Shown: positions 32,812 through 42,439, counted from the stretch's first letter. The stretch: DNA of 64,000 bases from Labilithrix sp. (GCA_019637225.1 JAHBWC010000017.1:1-64000), one strand, 5' to 3'. The notes: generated by a model from the letters alone, not told the origin. Program-made: numbers and translations.

Positions 32812-33957
32812 CTACTCGAGGCCCCGCATCGCAACGCCCGTGAGGAGGACGCGAACGAGGTCGGCCTGGCGGCTCGTGCCCGTCTTTTCGAGGATGCGCT
32901 TCAGATGCGTACGCGCGGTGTCCTCGCTGCAACCGCGCTTGGATGCGAAGTTCGCCAGCGTATGCCCCTCGGCGATGGCGCACGCCAGCAACGCCTCGGT
33001 CGCGGTGAGCCCGTAGACGCTCGCGACCGTGTTGGGCTTCAACCGGACGTGCTGCTCGGGATCATGAAAGAGGGCGATCACGCGCACCGCGCGAGATGTA
33101 TCGCGTAGCGCGCTCTGCGGGCGGAGCGCGAAGAGGACGACGGCGATAGGCTCCTTGCCTAGGCGTGCAATGGAGATCGGGGGCACGATCGGCGCGGCCC
33201 CCGACGAGGCGTTCGAGTGGATCGCGGTCTGCGCGATCGCTCCCGCGAGCGCGCGCGCATCGGACAATCGCGACGCCGTCAGCTTGCCGTGCGCGGTGTG
33301 GACGCCGTTGCGCTCGCGGAACAGCGCCTCGGCGCGCGTGTTGGCGCATACGACCTTGCCCGTCGAGTCCAGCACGGCGCTCGCTGCAGGGAGGAAGTCG
33401 AGCGCGCGTCGAAGATCGACGAGCTCCTCGCGCATCGATCGAACGAGATGACGTAGCTGCACGGCTCGACGGAGGTGCGGAATGAGCGACATCACAGCGG
33501 CGATCTCGGCTGGAGAAAAGGGCCCGAGGCGCCTGCCGCGAATGAATGCCTGCGCGAGAACGAGACCGTCGGCGAGAGGGAAGGCGCCGAAGGTCGTGTA
33601 GTAGCTGTCGCTCCTCAGCAGGTAGTCGTTGAAGATCGCCGAGCGTTCGAACGCCCTGCGGTCGATGTCGATCGTGTCGGAGAGGAGGACGCCAGGACGC
33701 TCATGGGCGGCGAAGAAGCGTGGGTCCTGGTCCCGCCAATCGAAGTACGACGCGAACTCACTCTCGTCGGCTCCCGTGAAGCCATGCTCCACCAGCTCGG
33801 TGCCGCCAGCGATGACGAGTGATTGCCCGTACGGAGCGCCGGCGTGGGCGGAGAGCTCCGCGAGGACCCCGGCGACCCCCTCCGGCTCGTCCGCGGTGTC
33901 ATAGATCCGCTGGACGAGCTGATCGCGGTCCAGTGAAGACGAAATGCGACGCGTCAT
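32812..33957 (-). CDS. LuxR-family transcriptional regulator
   Basis: A 381-residue regulator. The C-terminus (about 315-378; GLTATEALLACAIAEGHTLANFASKRGCSEDTARTHLKRILEKTG) is a LuxR-type helix-turn-helix. The N-terminal 190 residues are an unknown sensory module, and residues about 190-215 (LDFLPAASAVLDSTGKVVCANTRAEALF) look like the start of a PAS domain. It lacks a receiver domain. It is 225 bp upstream of the DUF4384 gene and on the same strand, so it may be the regulator of the caspase operon; no operator can be defined by eye. Confidence 0.85.
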   Translation of the reverse strand: MTRRISSSLDRDQLVQRIYDTADEPEGVAGVLAELSAHAGAPYGQSLVIAGGTELVEHGFTGADESEFASYFDWRDQDPRFFAAHERPGVLLSDTIDIDRRAFERSAIFNDYLLRSDSYYTTFGAFPLADGLVLAQAFIRGRRLGPFSPAEIAAVMSLIPHLRRAVQLRHLVRSMREELVDLRRALDFLPAASAVLDSTGKVVCANTRAEALFRERNGVHTAHGKLTASRLSDARALAGAIAQTAIHSNASSGAAPIVPPISIARLGKEPIAVVLFALRPQSALRDTSRAVRVIALFHDPEQHVRLKPNTVASVYGLTATEALLACAIAEGHTLANFASKRGCSEDTARTHLKRILEKTGTSRQADLVRVLLTGVAMRGLE

Positions 33958-34106
33958 GGGCCTCGAGGATCGGACGACCCGCGATCATACGACGTCACGT
34001 CGCCCGCGCGTCGCGCCGATCTCGTCGAGGGCGCTGGACGCTCTCGATGCCCGCGTTTCTTCGTCAACGCGCTCTACGTAGCGGTCACCCGCGCCGTCGA
34101 GACGTC

Positions 34107-34148
34107 GTCCGGCGGCGGCGCCGGACGATGCCCTGACGCGCGTGCCGC
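34107..34148 (+). repeat. 42-bp near copy of the end of the phosphoesterase gene
   Basis: 38 of 42 bases match 26271-26312, the end of the MYXO-CTERM-like tail. Read in the same phase it gives VRRRRRTMP and TGA, against VRRRRRTTP and TGA in the gene. Both copies contain GTCCGGC...GCCGGAC, able to form a hairpin. Nothing upstream in this spot resembles the rest of the gene. It may be a remnant of a lost gene or a shared hairpin. Confidence 0.55.
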
Positions 34149-34322
34149 TTACTTCGCGCTCTCCAGCTGGTCCTTCAGTGTCAGGCGCATCTTCTTCAGC
34201 GTGACCGCCTGCTGGCGCTCCGGAGGTGTGGGCCTCGGCCGGTGATCGAGCTTCTTGATCTGGTGCTCGACGTCGCGGGCTTGAGCTTCGAGATCACGGG
34301 CGCTGAGGCGTGACAGGTTCAT
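34149..34322 (-). CDS. YdcH/DUF465 family small protein
   Basis: A 57-residue protein found by reading the minus strand: starts MNLSRLSARDLEAQARDVEH and ends TLKKMRLTLKDQLESAK. The helical layout and the C-terminal LKK-R-LKDQL motif are those of DUF465 (YdcH), small coiled-coil proteins of unknown function. A GGAGGA lies 5 bp before the ATG. It is isolated between the LuxR gene (convergent direction not applicable; same strand, 190 bp apart) and the TPR lipoprotein gene. Confidence 0.8.
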   Translation of the reverse strand: MNLSRLSARDLEAQARDVEHQIKKLDHRPRPTPPERQQAVTLKKMRLTLKDQLESAK

Positions 34323-34640
34323 GACTCCTCCGTAACGGCACGGTCGTGTTTGACGACGTTGCTCGAAGACACCGGGATGAGGTGTGCGGCAGGCGGCTCG
34401 GGTTCAACCGAACGGGAGGCATCACTCGCTCCGCACTCGCCCCCTGCTGCATCCACCACGAAGCGCGTACGTCGTAACACCGCGGTTCATTCCCGCCAGA
34501 GTCGCAGCCGTCTCTTCGCCGTCGCGTCGCGGTCGTCGTTCGCGCCGCGCGGCGGCTATCTCCACGGGCCAAACCGCGTGCCACCGAGCGGTCGGTGAGA
34601 TCGGAACCATCGGCCTCGAGCGACGTCTATGCTTCCTGAG
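34323..34640. other. intergenic region, divergent promoters expected
   Basis: 318 bp between the DUF465 gene (minus) and the TPR lipoprotein gene (plus). It should hold both promoters. I could not pick a convincing -35/-10 pair, terminator or conserved gene in it. Confidence 0.5.
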
Positions 34641-35849
34641 ATGACGCATCGCCGTCGCACCCATCGCCTCGCCCGCGTCCTCGCAACGCTCGGGCTCGTC
34701 GTCGTCGGTGCCGCATGTGGCGGCACATCGCAGGAGGTCGCCAAGACACCGCAGGCACCCCAGCGCATCGACGCGTCGAACCAGATCATCGGCACGCGCG
34801 CGGAGGGGACCGCACGAGAGCTCCTCGCGCGCGGCGAGCGCGCGCTTCTCGCTCAGAGCTGGCAAGAGGCCGTCGACGCATTCGAGGCGTTGCTCGCCGG
34901 CGATCCGCAGGCGGCGAACGATCCGCAGGTCATCTACGATCTCGCGCTCGCTTACGAAGGGCTCGGCGATCGTGAGAAGGCGCGCGTTCGGTACCGCGAG
35001 GTCGTGAGCCGCTTCCCGACGGATCCGAACGCACGGAGCGCGCTCGCGCGCGAAGTGTCGCTCGACGCGTACCTCGAGGACTGGAAAGCGCTCGGCGAGG
35101 TCGGCGAGCAGATCCTCGCGCGCAAGGACATCGAGGTCGCCGACAAGATGCTCGGCCTCGGCGCGCGCGGCCTCGCGCGCATCACCGCGGGCGACGAGGC
35201 CGGGGCGTCACGCGACGTGAACGAGGGGCTCGATCTCGTCGAGGAGACGCGCTTCGGCGCGACCGGTCAGCTGCCCGTCGCCGCCGCGATGCTCAAGTAC
35301 GCGCAGGGCGAGATCCGCAAGGTGCGCTCGGAGAAGATCGTCCTCGTCCCGCCGCCGCCCGACTTCCTGCACAAGCTCGAGATGCGCTGCCAGCTCTTGC
35401 TCGACGCCCAGTCGTCGTACGCCGACGCGATCCGCTCGGTCGACCTCCACTGGGCCGCGATGAGCGGCTACCGCGTCGGCGAGATGTACCGGACGCTCCA
35501 CCAGCACCTGATGATGATCCCGCCGACCGACAAGGCGAAGACGGAGAGCGACAAGCAGCTCTTCTACGGGATCATGCACGTCCGCTACCGCGCGCTGCTC
35601 GAGAAGGGCATCGAGATGATGAAGCGGACGCTCGCGCTCGGCGAGCGAACCGGCGTCGCGTCGGGGTGGATGAAGCGCGCCGAGAGCGCGAAGGCCGAGA
35701 TGGACCGCGCGCTCGAGGAGGAGAAGGCGACGATCAAGCGCTTCCCCTTCACCGAGGAGACGCTCGAGAAGACGCTCGAGATCATGAAGAAGAAGGCCGC
35801 CGACGACGCCGCCAAGGCGAGCGGCGGGGCGGGGGCCGCAAAGAAGTGA
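34641..35849 (+). CDS. TPR-repeat lipoprotein
   Basis: A 402-residue predicted lipoprotein. Basic N-terminus (MTHRRRTHRLARVLATLGLV) and hydrophobic stretch ending in VGAACGG. Residues about 55-180 contain TPR-like pairs of helices, for example ELLARGERALLAQSWQEAVDAFEALLAGD and VIYDLALAYEGLGDREKARVRYREV. The C-terminal 150 residues are helical and charged, ending in a Lys/Ala-rich tail. TPR lipoproteins of this kind act in gliding or envelope machines in myxobacteria, but none can be named here. An ATG at 34629 is an equally possible start. Confidence 0.75.
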   Translation: MTHRRRTHRLARVLATLGLVVVGAACGGTSQEVAKTPQAPQRIDASNQIIGTRAEGTARELLARGERALLAQSWQEAVDAFEALLAGDPQAANDPQVIYDLALAYEGLGDREKARVRYREVVSRFPTDPNARSALAREVSLDAYLEDWKALGEVGEQILARKDIEVADKMLGLGARGLARITAGDEAGASRDVNEGLDLVEETRFGATGQLPVAAAMLKYAQGEIRKVRSEKIVLVPPPPDFLHKLEMRCQLLLDAQSSYADAIRSVDLHWAAMSGYRVGEMYRTLHQHLMMIPPTDKAKTESDKQLFYGIMHVRYRALLEKGIEMMKRTLALGERTGVASGWMKRAESAKAEMDRALEEEKATIKRFPFTEETLEKTLEIMKKKAADDAAKASGGAGAAKK

Positions 35850-36162
35850 GGCGCACCGCGATCGCGCGGCCGCGGTGCTGGCGAACGCGCTGCGGCCTTC
35901 GCACGCGCGCCGGCGCGTCGCTCCGGACGGCGGGAAGCGCAGCCGGGAGCGGCCGTCGGTCCTCGCGCGCTTGACACCCGCCGCCGTCAGTGCGAACCAC
36001 GGCGCGCTTCGCGCTCCTCTCGATCGGCGCTAGACCGCGTCGTGACGGAGGAATGCGGTGTCTTCCTTGGCTCTTGTCTTGCTTGCGCGGCTGTCGGCCA
36101 TACGCTAACGTCCGCGCCCCCGTCGCCTCGAGGTGCTGTCACCGCGAATGCGTCTGGGTCGC
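35850..36162. other. intergenic region upstream of the tRNA-tuf cluster
   Basis: 313 bp with no recognisable gene. It contains a TTGACA at 35971-35976 without a fitting -10 box, and the better promoter candidate at 36079-36106. Confidence 0.5.
36079..36106 (+). promoter_or_regulatory. candidate sigma-70-type promoter of the tRNA-tuf operon
   Basis: TTGCTT (36079-36084) and TACGCT (36101-36106) spaced by 16 bp, ending 57 bp before the first tRNA. Chosen by eye; the -10 box is weak. No other good pair is seen between the TPR lipoprotein gene and the tRNAs. Confidence 0.4.
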
Positions 36163-36235
36163 GCTGGCGTAGCTCAATCGGTAGAGCACCTGTTTTGTAA
36201 ACAGGCGGTTAGGGGTTCAAGTCCCCTCGCTAGCT
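36163..36235 (+). tRNA. tRNA-Thr (anticodon TGT)
   Basis: 73 nt. Acceptor GCTGGCG pairs with CGCTAGC (one G-T pair), D-loop AGCTCAATCGGTAGAGC, anticodon stem CCTGT/ACAGG with loop TTTGTAA (anticodon TGT, Thr), and T-arm GGGGTTCAAGTCCCC. The CCA end is not encoded. First tRNA of a four-tRNA set before tuf, like thrU in E. coli. Confidence 0.95.
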
Positions 36236-36291
36236 CGAAGATCGAGGCCTCTTCAGTACCAACGCGTTCGGTCTTTTTATCGATAGTTTCC

Positions 36292-36373
<82 letters not shown>

Positions 36374-36452
36374 CCTCATCGATACGGTTCGGCTCGCTTC
36401 CTTCGCTCTTTCTCTTCTCGCCCATCCGTCACGAGGTCCTCGAAACGCACAC

Positions 36453-36525
36453 GCGGGAGTAGCTCAGTTGGTAGAGCGTCAGCCTTCCAAGCTGAACGTC
36501 GCCGGTTCGAACCCGGTCTCCCGCT
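36453..36525 (+). tRNA. tRNA-Gly (anticodon TCC)
   Basis: 73 nt. Acceptor GCGGGAG pairs with CTCCCGC, D-arm AGCTCAGTTGGTAGAGC, anticodon loop CTTCCAA gives TCC (Gly), T-arm CCGGTTCGAACCCGG. The CCA end is not encoded. It corresponds to glyT in the E. coli order. Confidence 0.95.
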
Positions 36526-36608
36526 CGAAGACTTAGAAAGACTCGCTTATCGAGGTCCGGTTCGACCGGCCTCCCCTCAACTCCTCTAGGTTCCCCTCAC
36601 AAACCAAC

Positions 36609-36680
<72 letters not shown>

Positions 36681-36732
36681 CAGTCGTCGCCGCTACGCCC
36701 GAAGCCGTCACCGAGACGGTAGGAGACTCGAA

Positions 36733-37923
<1,191 letters not shown>

Positions 37924-37929
37924 GCGCCG

Positions 37930-38082
37930 ATGTCCGAACGGGTCGAGATCAGCCTCGCCTGTACGGAGTGCGAGAAGCGCAACTACAAGACGACCCGCAA
38001 GCCGGGGCAGGAGGGGCAGCTCACGCTGAAGAAGCACTGCCCCAGCTGCAACCGACACACGGTGCACAAAGAGACGAAGTAA
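37930..38082 (+). CDS. rpmG: 50S ribosomal protein L33
   Basis: 50 residues: MSERVEISLACTECEKRNYK, then KKHCPSCNRHTVHKETK. The two CxxC pairs (CTEC and CPSC) form the zinc ribbon of the zinc-binding L33 type. Six bp after tuf and before tRNA-Trp, the usual place of rpmG before secE in many bacteria. Confidence 0.97.
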   Translation: MSERVEISLACTECEKRNYKTTRKPGQEGQLTLKKHCPSCNRHTVHKETK

Positions 38083-38124
38083 CTCAGGCCCTCGCCGGGC
38101 GATGAAGTCCGCGGAGGGCCTGAG
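38083..38124 (+). promoter_or_regulatory. 11-bp-stem hairpin between rpmG and tRNA-Trp
   Basis: CTCAGGCCCTC (38083-38093) and GAGGGCCTGAG (38114-38124) are perfectly complementary, with a 20-nt loop. No T-run follows. It stands immediately before the tRNA, so a role in RNA processing (RNase III/RNase P access) is likelier than termination. Confidence 0.6.
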
Positions 38125-38128
38125 GAAT

Positions 38129-38201
38129 AGGGGTTTAGCTCAGTTGGTAGAGCAGCGGATTCCAAATCCGCAGGTCGTGGGTTCGAGCCCCTCAGCCCCT
38201 G
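38129..38201 (+). tRNA. tRNA-Trp (anticodon CCA)
   Basis: 73 nt. Acceptor AGGGGTT pairs with AGCCCCT, D-arm AGCTCAGTTGGTAGAGC, anticodon stem CGGAT/ATCCG with loop TCCAA-type giving CCA (Trp), T-arm GTGGGTTCGAGCCCCTC. It is between rpmG and secE, as trnW is in many bacteria. Confidence 0.95.
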
Positions 38202-38232
38202 CTCAGAGCATCTGAAGAAGCACGAGCGATCG

Positions 38233-38829
38233 ATGGCGACGGAAGAGGATCTCAAGAAAGCCGAAGCCGAGGACGAGTCTGGCGAGCCAGAGGAGTCCGA
38301 CGCGACCGACAAGCCCGCCGAGGCGGGTGAGGAGGCCGAGGTCCGCGCAGAGGCCGACTCGGAGACGGACGAGGCGAAGGACACCGAGGCGAAGGACGCC
38401 GAGGCGAAGGACGCCGAGGCCGAGGACGACGGCGGTACGCCCATCCAGCTCGGCTACCAGCGCTACGTCTACGCCGCGTACATGGCGGGCGCGCTGCTCA
38501 CGGCCTTCCTCGTGGCGAAGATCGGCCACGCCGCGTGGTACCGCGCCGGGCAGTGGAAGCCCGAGCTCGGCGAGCCGCAGGACGAGCTGCTCTTCCCGGC
38601 CGCCGGCCTCGTCGGCGTGGCCGTCGCCGTCTACTACTGGCGCAAGGTCGAGGCGCGGCAGTACGTGAACGAGGTCGCCGAAGAGCTGTCGAAGGTCACG
38701 TGGCCGAGCCGCAAGGAGGTCACGAACTCCACGACGGTCGTCGTCCTCACCACCATCTTCGCGACCGTGTTCTTTGCCCTCATGGATCGGTTCTGGGGCT
38801 TCATCACGGACAAGATCTATACGTTCTGA
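38233..38829 (+). CDS. secE: preprotein translocase subunit SecE with acidic N-terminal extension
   Basis: Component of the SecYEG protein-conducting channel. 198 residues, much longer than the 60-130 of most SecE. The first 70 residues are Glu/Asp/Ala-rich with tandem EAKDA units; two extra hydrophobic helices follow (VYAAYMAGALLTAFLVAKIG and LLFPAAGLVGVAVAVYYW). The C-terminal core is the signature: VAEELSKVTWPSRKEVTNST and the terminal helix VVVLTTIFATVFFALMDRFWGF. The position between tRNA-Trp and nusG confirms the identity. Three helices recall the E. coli type. Confidence 0.95.
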   Translation: MATEEDLKKAEAEDESGEPEESDATDKPAEAGEEAEVRAEADSETDEAKDTEAKDAEAKDAEAEDDGGTPIQLGYQRYVYAAYMAGALLTAFLVAKIGHAAWYRAGQWKPELGEPQDELLFPAAGLVGVAVAVYYWRKVEARQYVNEVAEELSKVTWPSRKEVTNSTTVVVLTTIFATVFFALMDRFWGFITDKIYTF

Positions 38830-38882
38830 TCCGGGCGTGAGTCCGGCGTCTCGGGGGAGATCCCCAACCACCCTCAGCGGAG

Positions 38883-38899
38883 ATCGACCGTCGGTCGAT
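38883..38899 (+). repeat. perfect inverted repeat before nusG
   Basis: ATCGACCG, one base, CGGTCGAT. No T-run follows. It lies between secE and nusG together with a smaller GGGGGAGATCCCC hairpin and may be an mRNA processing or pause structure. Confidence 0.45.
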
Positions 38900-38929
38900 T
38901 CACCCTATATGGTTTCGGCGGAGCGCGTC

Positions 38930-39463
38930 ATGGCGAAGAAGTGGTACGTCATCCAGACCTACTCGGGCTACGAGAACAAGGTCAAAGAGGCTCTCCTCCA
39001 GCGCATCAAAGAGCACAACAAGGAAGCCTTCTTCGGTGAGGTGCTCATTCCGACCGAGACCGTCCAGGAGACCCGCGGGGGCGGTAAGCAGCGTATCCGC
39101 CAGAAGACGAGCCTCCCCGGCTACATCTTCGTCGAGATGGACATGAGCGAGGAGGCCTGGCACCTCGTCAAGGACACCCCGAAGGTCACCGGCTTCATCG
39201 GCAACCAGCGCCCGCAGGAAGTCCGCCCGCAGGAGATCGAAGACCAGCGCCGGCGCACGGTCGAGGGCGCGGTCAAGCCGAAGCCCCGCGTGAACTTCGA
39301 GGTGGGCGACGAGATCCGCGTCATCGACGGCGCGTTCGCGAACTTCTCCGGCACGGTCGAGGAAGTGAAGCCCGACAAGCAGAAGCTCAAGGTGAAGGTC
39401 TCGATCTTCGGCCGCGCCACGCCGGTCGAGCTCGACTTCTCGCAGGTCGAGAAGCGCGCCTGA
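38930..39463 (+). CDS. nusG: transcription termination/antitermination factor NusG
   Basis: Binds RNA polymerase and Rho or S10 to modulate elongation and termination. 177 residues. NGN domain starts MAKKWYVIQTYSGYENKVKEALL; the KOW domain at the C-terminus is seen in VGDEIRVIDGAFANFSGTVEEV, ending VELDFSQVEKRA. An in-frame ATG at 38909 would add seven residues, but the family N-terminus and a GGAG at spacing 6-7 favour 38930. Fits directly after secE. Confidence 0.97.
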   Translation: MAKKWYVIQTYSGYENKVKEALLQRIKEHNKEAFFGEVLIPTETVQETRGGGKQRIRQKTSLPGYIFVEMDMSEEAWHLVKDTPKVTGFIGNQRPQEVRPQEIEDQRRRTVEGAVKPKPRVNFEVGDEIRVIDGAFANFSGTVEEVKPDKQKLKVKVSIFGRATPVELDFSQVEKRA

Positions 39464-39506
39464 GGGCGACGAGCGCGGCGCACGGACGCGCGCTACGTTT
39501 CGCGCC

Positions 39507-39770
39507 ATGGGCGACCCTGCCGTCGATGCCGCGCTGAAGCAGGCGAGCGACGAGCTCGGCCTCGAAGCGTGGTACCGCGACTGCGTCCGCCCGCTCCTCC
39601 GGAGCGGCCCGGCCGGCTACCCGAGCTGCTGCGGCGGCGGCTGCGAGCCGTGCAGCCAGATCCTCGTGCAGGTCGCCGATCGCGTCCTCGAGCTGCTCGG
39701 ACGCGATCGCGTCGAAGACCCCGCCGAGGCGCCGCCGAGCGTCGCGTCCGCGCCGCCGCGAAGTGCCTGA
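39507..39770 (+). CDS. small Cys-rich protein with CCGGGCEPC motif
   Basis: 87 residues. Core YPSCCGGGCEPCSQILVQVADRVLELLG: four Cys in CCxxxCxxC form, followed by an amphipathic helix. The motif resembles the CCGxGCxxC element of oxidoreductase-like domain proteins and could bind a metal or form disulfides; no function is assigned. The C-terminus is Pro/Ala-rich. It interrupts the otherwise universal nusG-rplK neighbourhood, 43 bp after nusG. Confidence 0.65.
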   Translation: MGDPAVDAALKQASDELGLEAWYRDCVRPLLRSGPAGYPSCCGGGCEPCSQILVQVADRVLELLGRDRVEDPAEAPPSVASAPPRSA

Positions 39771-39976
39771 ATTCCCGCACTACAGCGGCTGAGCTCGAGG
39801 CTCCGGCAAAAAACGTGCGTCCGGAGTGGCATTGTCACGAAATTTGTCCTAATAAGCCGCCCCCCGGTTCCGGCTCAGGGTTTTTCGTGCCCGCGCCGCC
39901 GGTCGAGTCCCCCAAGCGACATCACTACGGCCCGCCGAAGCGCTGGCGGCACCTGTAGGAGCGAGCGAGACGAGTC

Positions 39977-40417
39977 ATGGCAAAGAAGATCACCGGTTAC
40001 ATCAAGCTGCAGCTCCCCGCTGGCAAGGCGAACCCCGCGCCGCCGGTCGGTCCCGCGCTCGGTCAGCACGGCGTCAACATCATGGGCTTCTGCAAGGAGT
40101 TCAACGCCAAGACCCAGGGCGGCGACATGATCATCCCCGTGGTGATCACGGTCTATTCGGACCGCTCCTTCACGTTCATCCTGAAGACCCCGCCGGTCAG
40201 CGTCCTCCTGAAGAAGGCCGCCGGACTCGCCACGGGCAAGAAGCCGGGCTCGGGCTCGAAGGAGCCGAACAAGGTCAAGGTCGGTCAGGTCACGGAGAAG
40301 CAGGTTCGCGAGCTCGCGGGCCAGAAGATCCAGGACATGAACTGCACCGACATCGAGGCTGCGATCCGCATCGTCCGCGGCACCGCGCGCTCGATGGGCA
40401 TCGACATCGTCGCCTGA
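39977..40417 (+). CDS. rplK: 50S ribosomal protein L11
   Basis: 146 residues. Begins [36 protein letters not shown], the L11 N-terminal domain with the Pro-rich hinge; C-terminal RNA-binding domain ends [12 protein letters not shown]. It binds the GTPase-associated centre of 23S rRNA. 206 bp after the Cys-rich gene; that gap may hold a promoter, with an A/T-rich TTTGTCCTAATAAG near 39845. Confidence 0.98.
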   Translation: MAKKITGYIKLQLPAGKANPAPPVGPALGQHGVNIMGFCKEFNAKTQGGDMIIPVVITVYSDRSFTFILKTPPVSVLLKKAAGLATGKKPGSGSKEPNKVKVGQVTEKQVRELAGQKIQDMNCTDIEAAIRIVRGTARSMGIDIVA

Positions 40418-40439
40418 GCGACGCGTTAGCGATCTTTTC

Positions 40440-40464
40440 GACGGGCGAAATGGTTCGCCCCGTC
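40440..40464 (+). promoter_or_regulatory. hairpin in the long rplK-rplA gap
   Basis: GACGGGCGAA, loop ATGG, TTCGCCCCGTC with one bulged C. It lies at the start of the 211-bp rplK-rplA spacer. A T-rich tract precedes rather than follows it, so it is not a standard terminator. It might be a protein-binding or processing site. Confidence 0.45.
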
Positions 40465-40628
40465 GATCGTGAACCGACCGAGACGGAGTCCACGAAACGG
40501 ACGAAGTCGAGCGAGGTCCACGGAGGTCGGCGAAGCCGGCCGGAGTGAACAACCTCTCGAACCACCGCCCGCGTCGCTGCGGTTCCCGGTGGGAGGCTCC
40601 AGAGGAAGAGAGCCGACAAGGAGGCCCA

Positions 40629-41339
40629 TTGCCGAAGCTGTCCAAGAACCGCGAGAAGGTCGACAAAGCAGTCGATCGCACTCGCAAGTACACGGTCGAA
40701 GAGGCGTGCGCGCTCGTCAAGAGCGCGAAGTTCGCCAAGTTCGACGAGACGGTGGACCTTGCCGTCCGCTTGGGAGTCAATCCCAAGCACGCAGACCAGA
40801 TGGTCCGCGGCGCGCTGGTCCTCCCTCACGGCACCGGTCAAACGGTGCGCGTGCTCGTGTTCGCCAAGGGCGACAAGGAGCGCGAGGCCCGCGAGGCCGG
40901 CGCCGATTTCGCCGGGAGCGACGACATGGTCGCGAAGGTCAACGAAGGATTCATGGACTTCGATCGCGTGATCGCGACGCCCGACATGATGGGCGCCGTC
41001 GGTAAGCTCGGTCGTGTCCTCGGTCCCCGCGGCCTCATGCCGAACCCCAAGGTCGGCACGGTCACCTTCGACATCGGCAACGCCGTTCGCGAAGCGAAGG
41101 GCGGCAAGATCGAGTACCGCGTCGAGAAGGCGGGCATCGTCCACGCCCGCATCGGCAAGGTCTCGTTCGCCGAGAACGCGCTCTCCGACAACGCGAAGGC
41201 GCTCATCGCAGCGCTCGTTCGTGCCAAGCCTTCGACCGCGAAGGGCACGTACGTTCGCAGCATCACCATCAGCTCCACGATGGGCCCCGGCGTCAAGATT
41301 GACCCGGCGCAGTTCATCGGCGGCGCAGAGGAGGGCTGA
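40629..41339 (+). CDS. rplA: 50S ribosomal protein L1
   Basis: 236 residues from a TTG start preceded by AAGGAGG at spacing 5. N-terminus [26 protein letters not shown] is the family start; [18 protein letters not shown] is the L1 signature. L1 forms the L1 stalk and usually represses its own operon. The 211-bp gap to rplK is longer than usual. The stop is 2 bp before the rplJ ATG. Confidence 0.96.
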   Translation: MPKLSKNREKVDKAVDRTRKYTVEEACALVKSAKFAKFDETVDLAVRLGVNPKHADQMVRGALVLPHGTGQTVRVLVFAKGDKEREAREAGADFAGSDDMVAKVNEGFMDFDRVIATPDMMGAVGKLGRVLGPRGLMPNPKVGTVTFDIGNAVREAKGGKIEYRVEKAGIVHARIGKVSFAENALSDNAKALIAALVRAKPSTAKGTYVRSITISSTMGPGVKIDPAQFIGGAEEG

Positions 41340-41341
41340 TC

Positions 41342-41896
41342 ATGGCCGCAGCAGCTTCGACCCGCGAGGGTAAGAACACGCTCATCGGCGAGGTCAAAGG
41401 TCGCTTCGACAAGGCCACGTCGGCGGTGCTCCTCGACTACAAGGGGCTGAACGTCGAGAACGTGACCAAGCTCCGCGCCGAGTTCCGCAAGGCCGGCGTC
41501 GAGTACAAGGTCGTCAAGAACACGCTGGTCAAGCAGGCGCTCAAGGAGTCGGCGTACAGCGGCAAGCTGGACACCGCCCTCGTCGGCATGACCGGCATCG
41601 CCTGGAGCTACGAAGATCCCTCGGCGGCCGCCAAGGTCGTCAAGGCCTTCAAGAAGGACGCGCCGGAAGCCGGCGAGAAGCTCAAGGTCAAGGCCGGCCT
41701 CATCGACGGCTCGGTGCTCGACGCGAACGCGGTCGAGAACCAGCTGGCGACGATGCCCGGCAAGGACGAGCTTCGCGCGCAGCTGCTCGCGACGCTCCAA
41801 GCGCCGCTCTCGCAGTTCGTCATGCTCCTCAACGCTCCTGCACAGAACTTCGTCTACCTCCTCTCCGCCAAGGAGCGCGAGGGAGACAAGGGCTGA
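41342..41896 (+). CDS. rplJ: 50S ribosomal protein L10
   Basis: 184 residues. [40 protein letters not shown] is the L10 signature; the C-terminal helix ([34 protein letters not shown]) binds L7/L12 dimers. It starts 2 bp after rplA, so the usual L10 mRNA leader between rplA and rplJ is missing here. Confidence 0.97.
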   Translation: MAAAASTREGKNTLIGEVKGRFDKATSAVLLDYKGLNVENVTKLRAEFRKAGVEYKVVKNTLVKQALKESAYSGKLDTALVGMTGIAWSYEDPSAAAKVVKAFKKDAPEAGEKLKVKAGLIDGSVLDANAVENQLATMPGKDELRAQLLATLQAPLSQFVMLLNAPAQNFVYLLSAKEREGDKG

Positions 41897-41983
41897 GCAG
41901 CTTCTCGAGTCCCGCCAACAGAAACCGGCGGAGGCGCTGAAGCCTCGGCCCAACAAAACTCATTCGATAACGGAGAAACGAAA

Positions 41984-42367
41984 ATGGCAGATCTCACCAA
42001 GGACCAGGTCGTCGACTTCCTCAGCAACCTCCCGGTCATCCAGATCGCAGAGCTCATCAAGACCCTCGAGGACAAGTGGGGCGTCAAGGCCGCTCCCGTC
42101 GCCGTCGCCGCTGCCGCGGGCCCCGCCGCTGCCGCCGCTCCGGCCGCCGAGGCGCAGACCGAGTTCACGCTCGTCCTCAAGGAGGCCGGCGCGAACAAGA
42201 TCAACGTCATCAAGGTCGTCCGCGAGATCACGGGCCTCGGCCTCAAGGAGGCGAAGGACCTCGTCGAGGGCGCGCCCAAGGACCTCAAGGAAGGCGTTGC
42301 CAAGGCCGAGGCCGAGGACTTCAAGAAGAAGCTCGAAGAGGCCGGCGCGAAGGTCGAGCTCAAGTAA
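41984..42367 (+). CDS. rplL: 50S ribosomal protein L7/L12
   Basis: 127 residues. N-terminal dimerisation region ([29 protein letters not shown]), a flexible Ala/Pro hinge ([20 protein letters not shown]) and the C-terminal factor-binding domain ([46 protein letters not shown]). The ATG is preceded by AACGGAGAAACG. It forms the stalk that recruits translation GTPases. Confidence 0.98.
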   Translation: MADLTKDQVVDFLSNLPVIQIAELIKTLEDKWGVKAAPVAVAAAAGPAAAAAPAAEAQTEFTLVLKEAGANKINVIKVVREITGLGLKEAKDLVEGAPKDLKEGVAKAEAEDFKKKLEEAGAKVELK

Positions 42368-42378
42368 GCACCGACCGA

Positions 42379-42411
42379 GGGAGACCTCCGATCGGGGGGT
42401 CGGGGTCTCCC
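42379..42411 (+). promoter_or_regulatory. hairpin after rplL
   Basis: GGGAGACC and GGTCTCCC form an 8-bp stem around a 17-nt loop that itself contains CCGATCGG. No T-run follows, so an mRNA processing site is more likely than termination. Confidence 0.55.
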
Positions 42412-42439
42412 GTCGCCTGCGCAAGCAGGCCCCGTCCAG

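Noticed and set aside
39569-39958. 129-codon frame overlapping the small Cys-rich gene and the rplK leader
   Set aside because: No ribosome-binding site, and its first part is a shifted frame of the Cys-rich gene.
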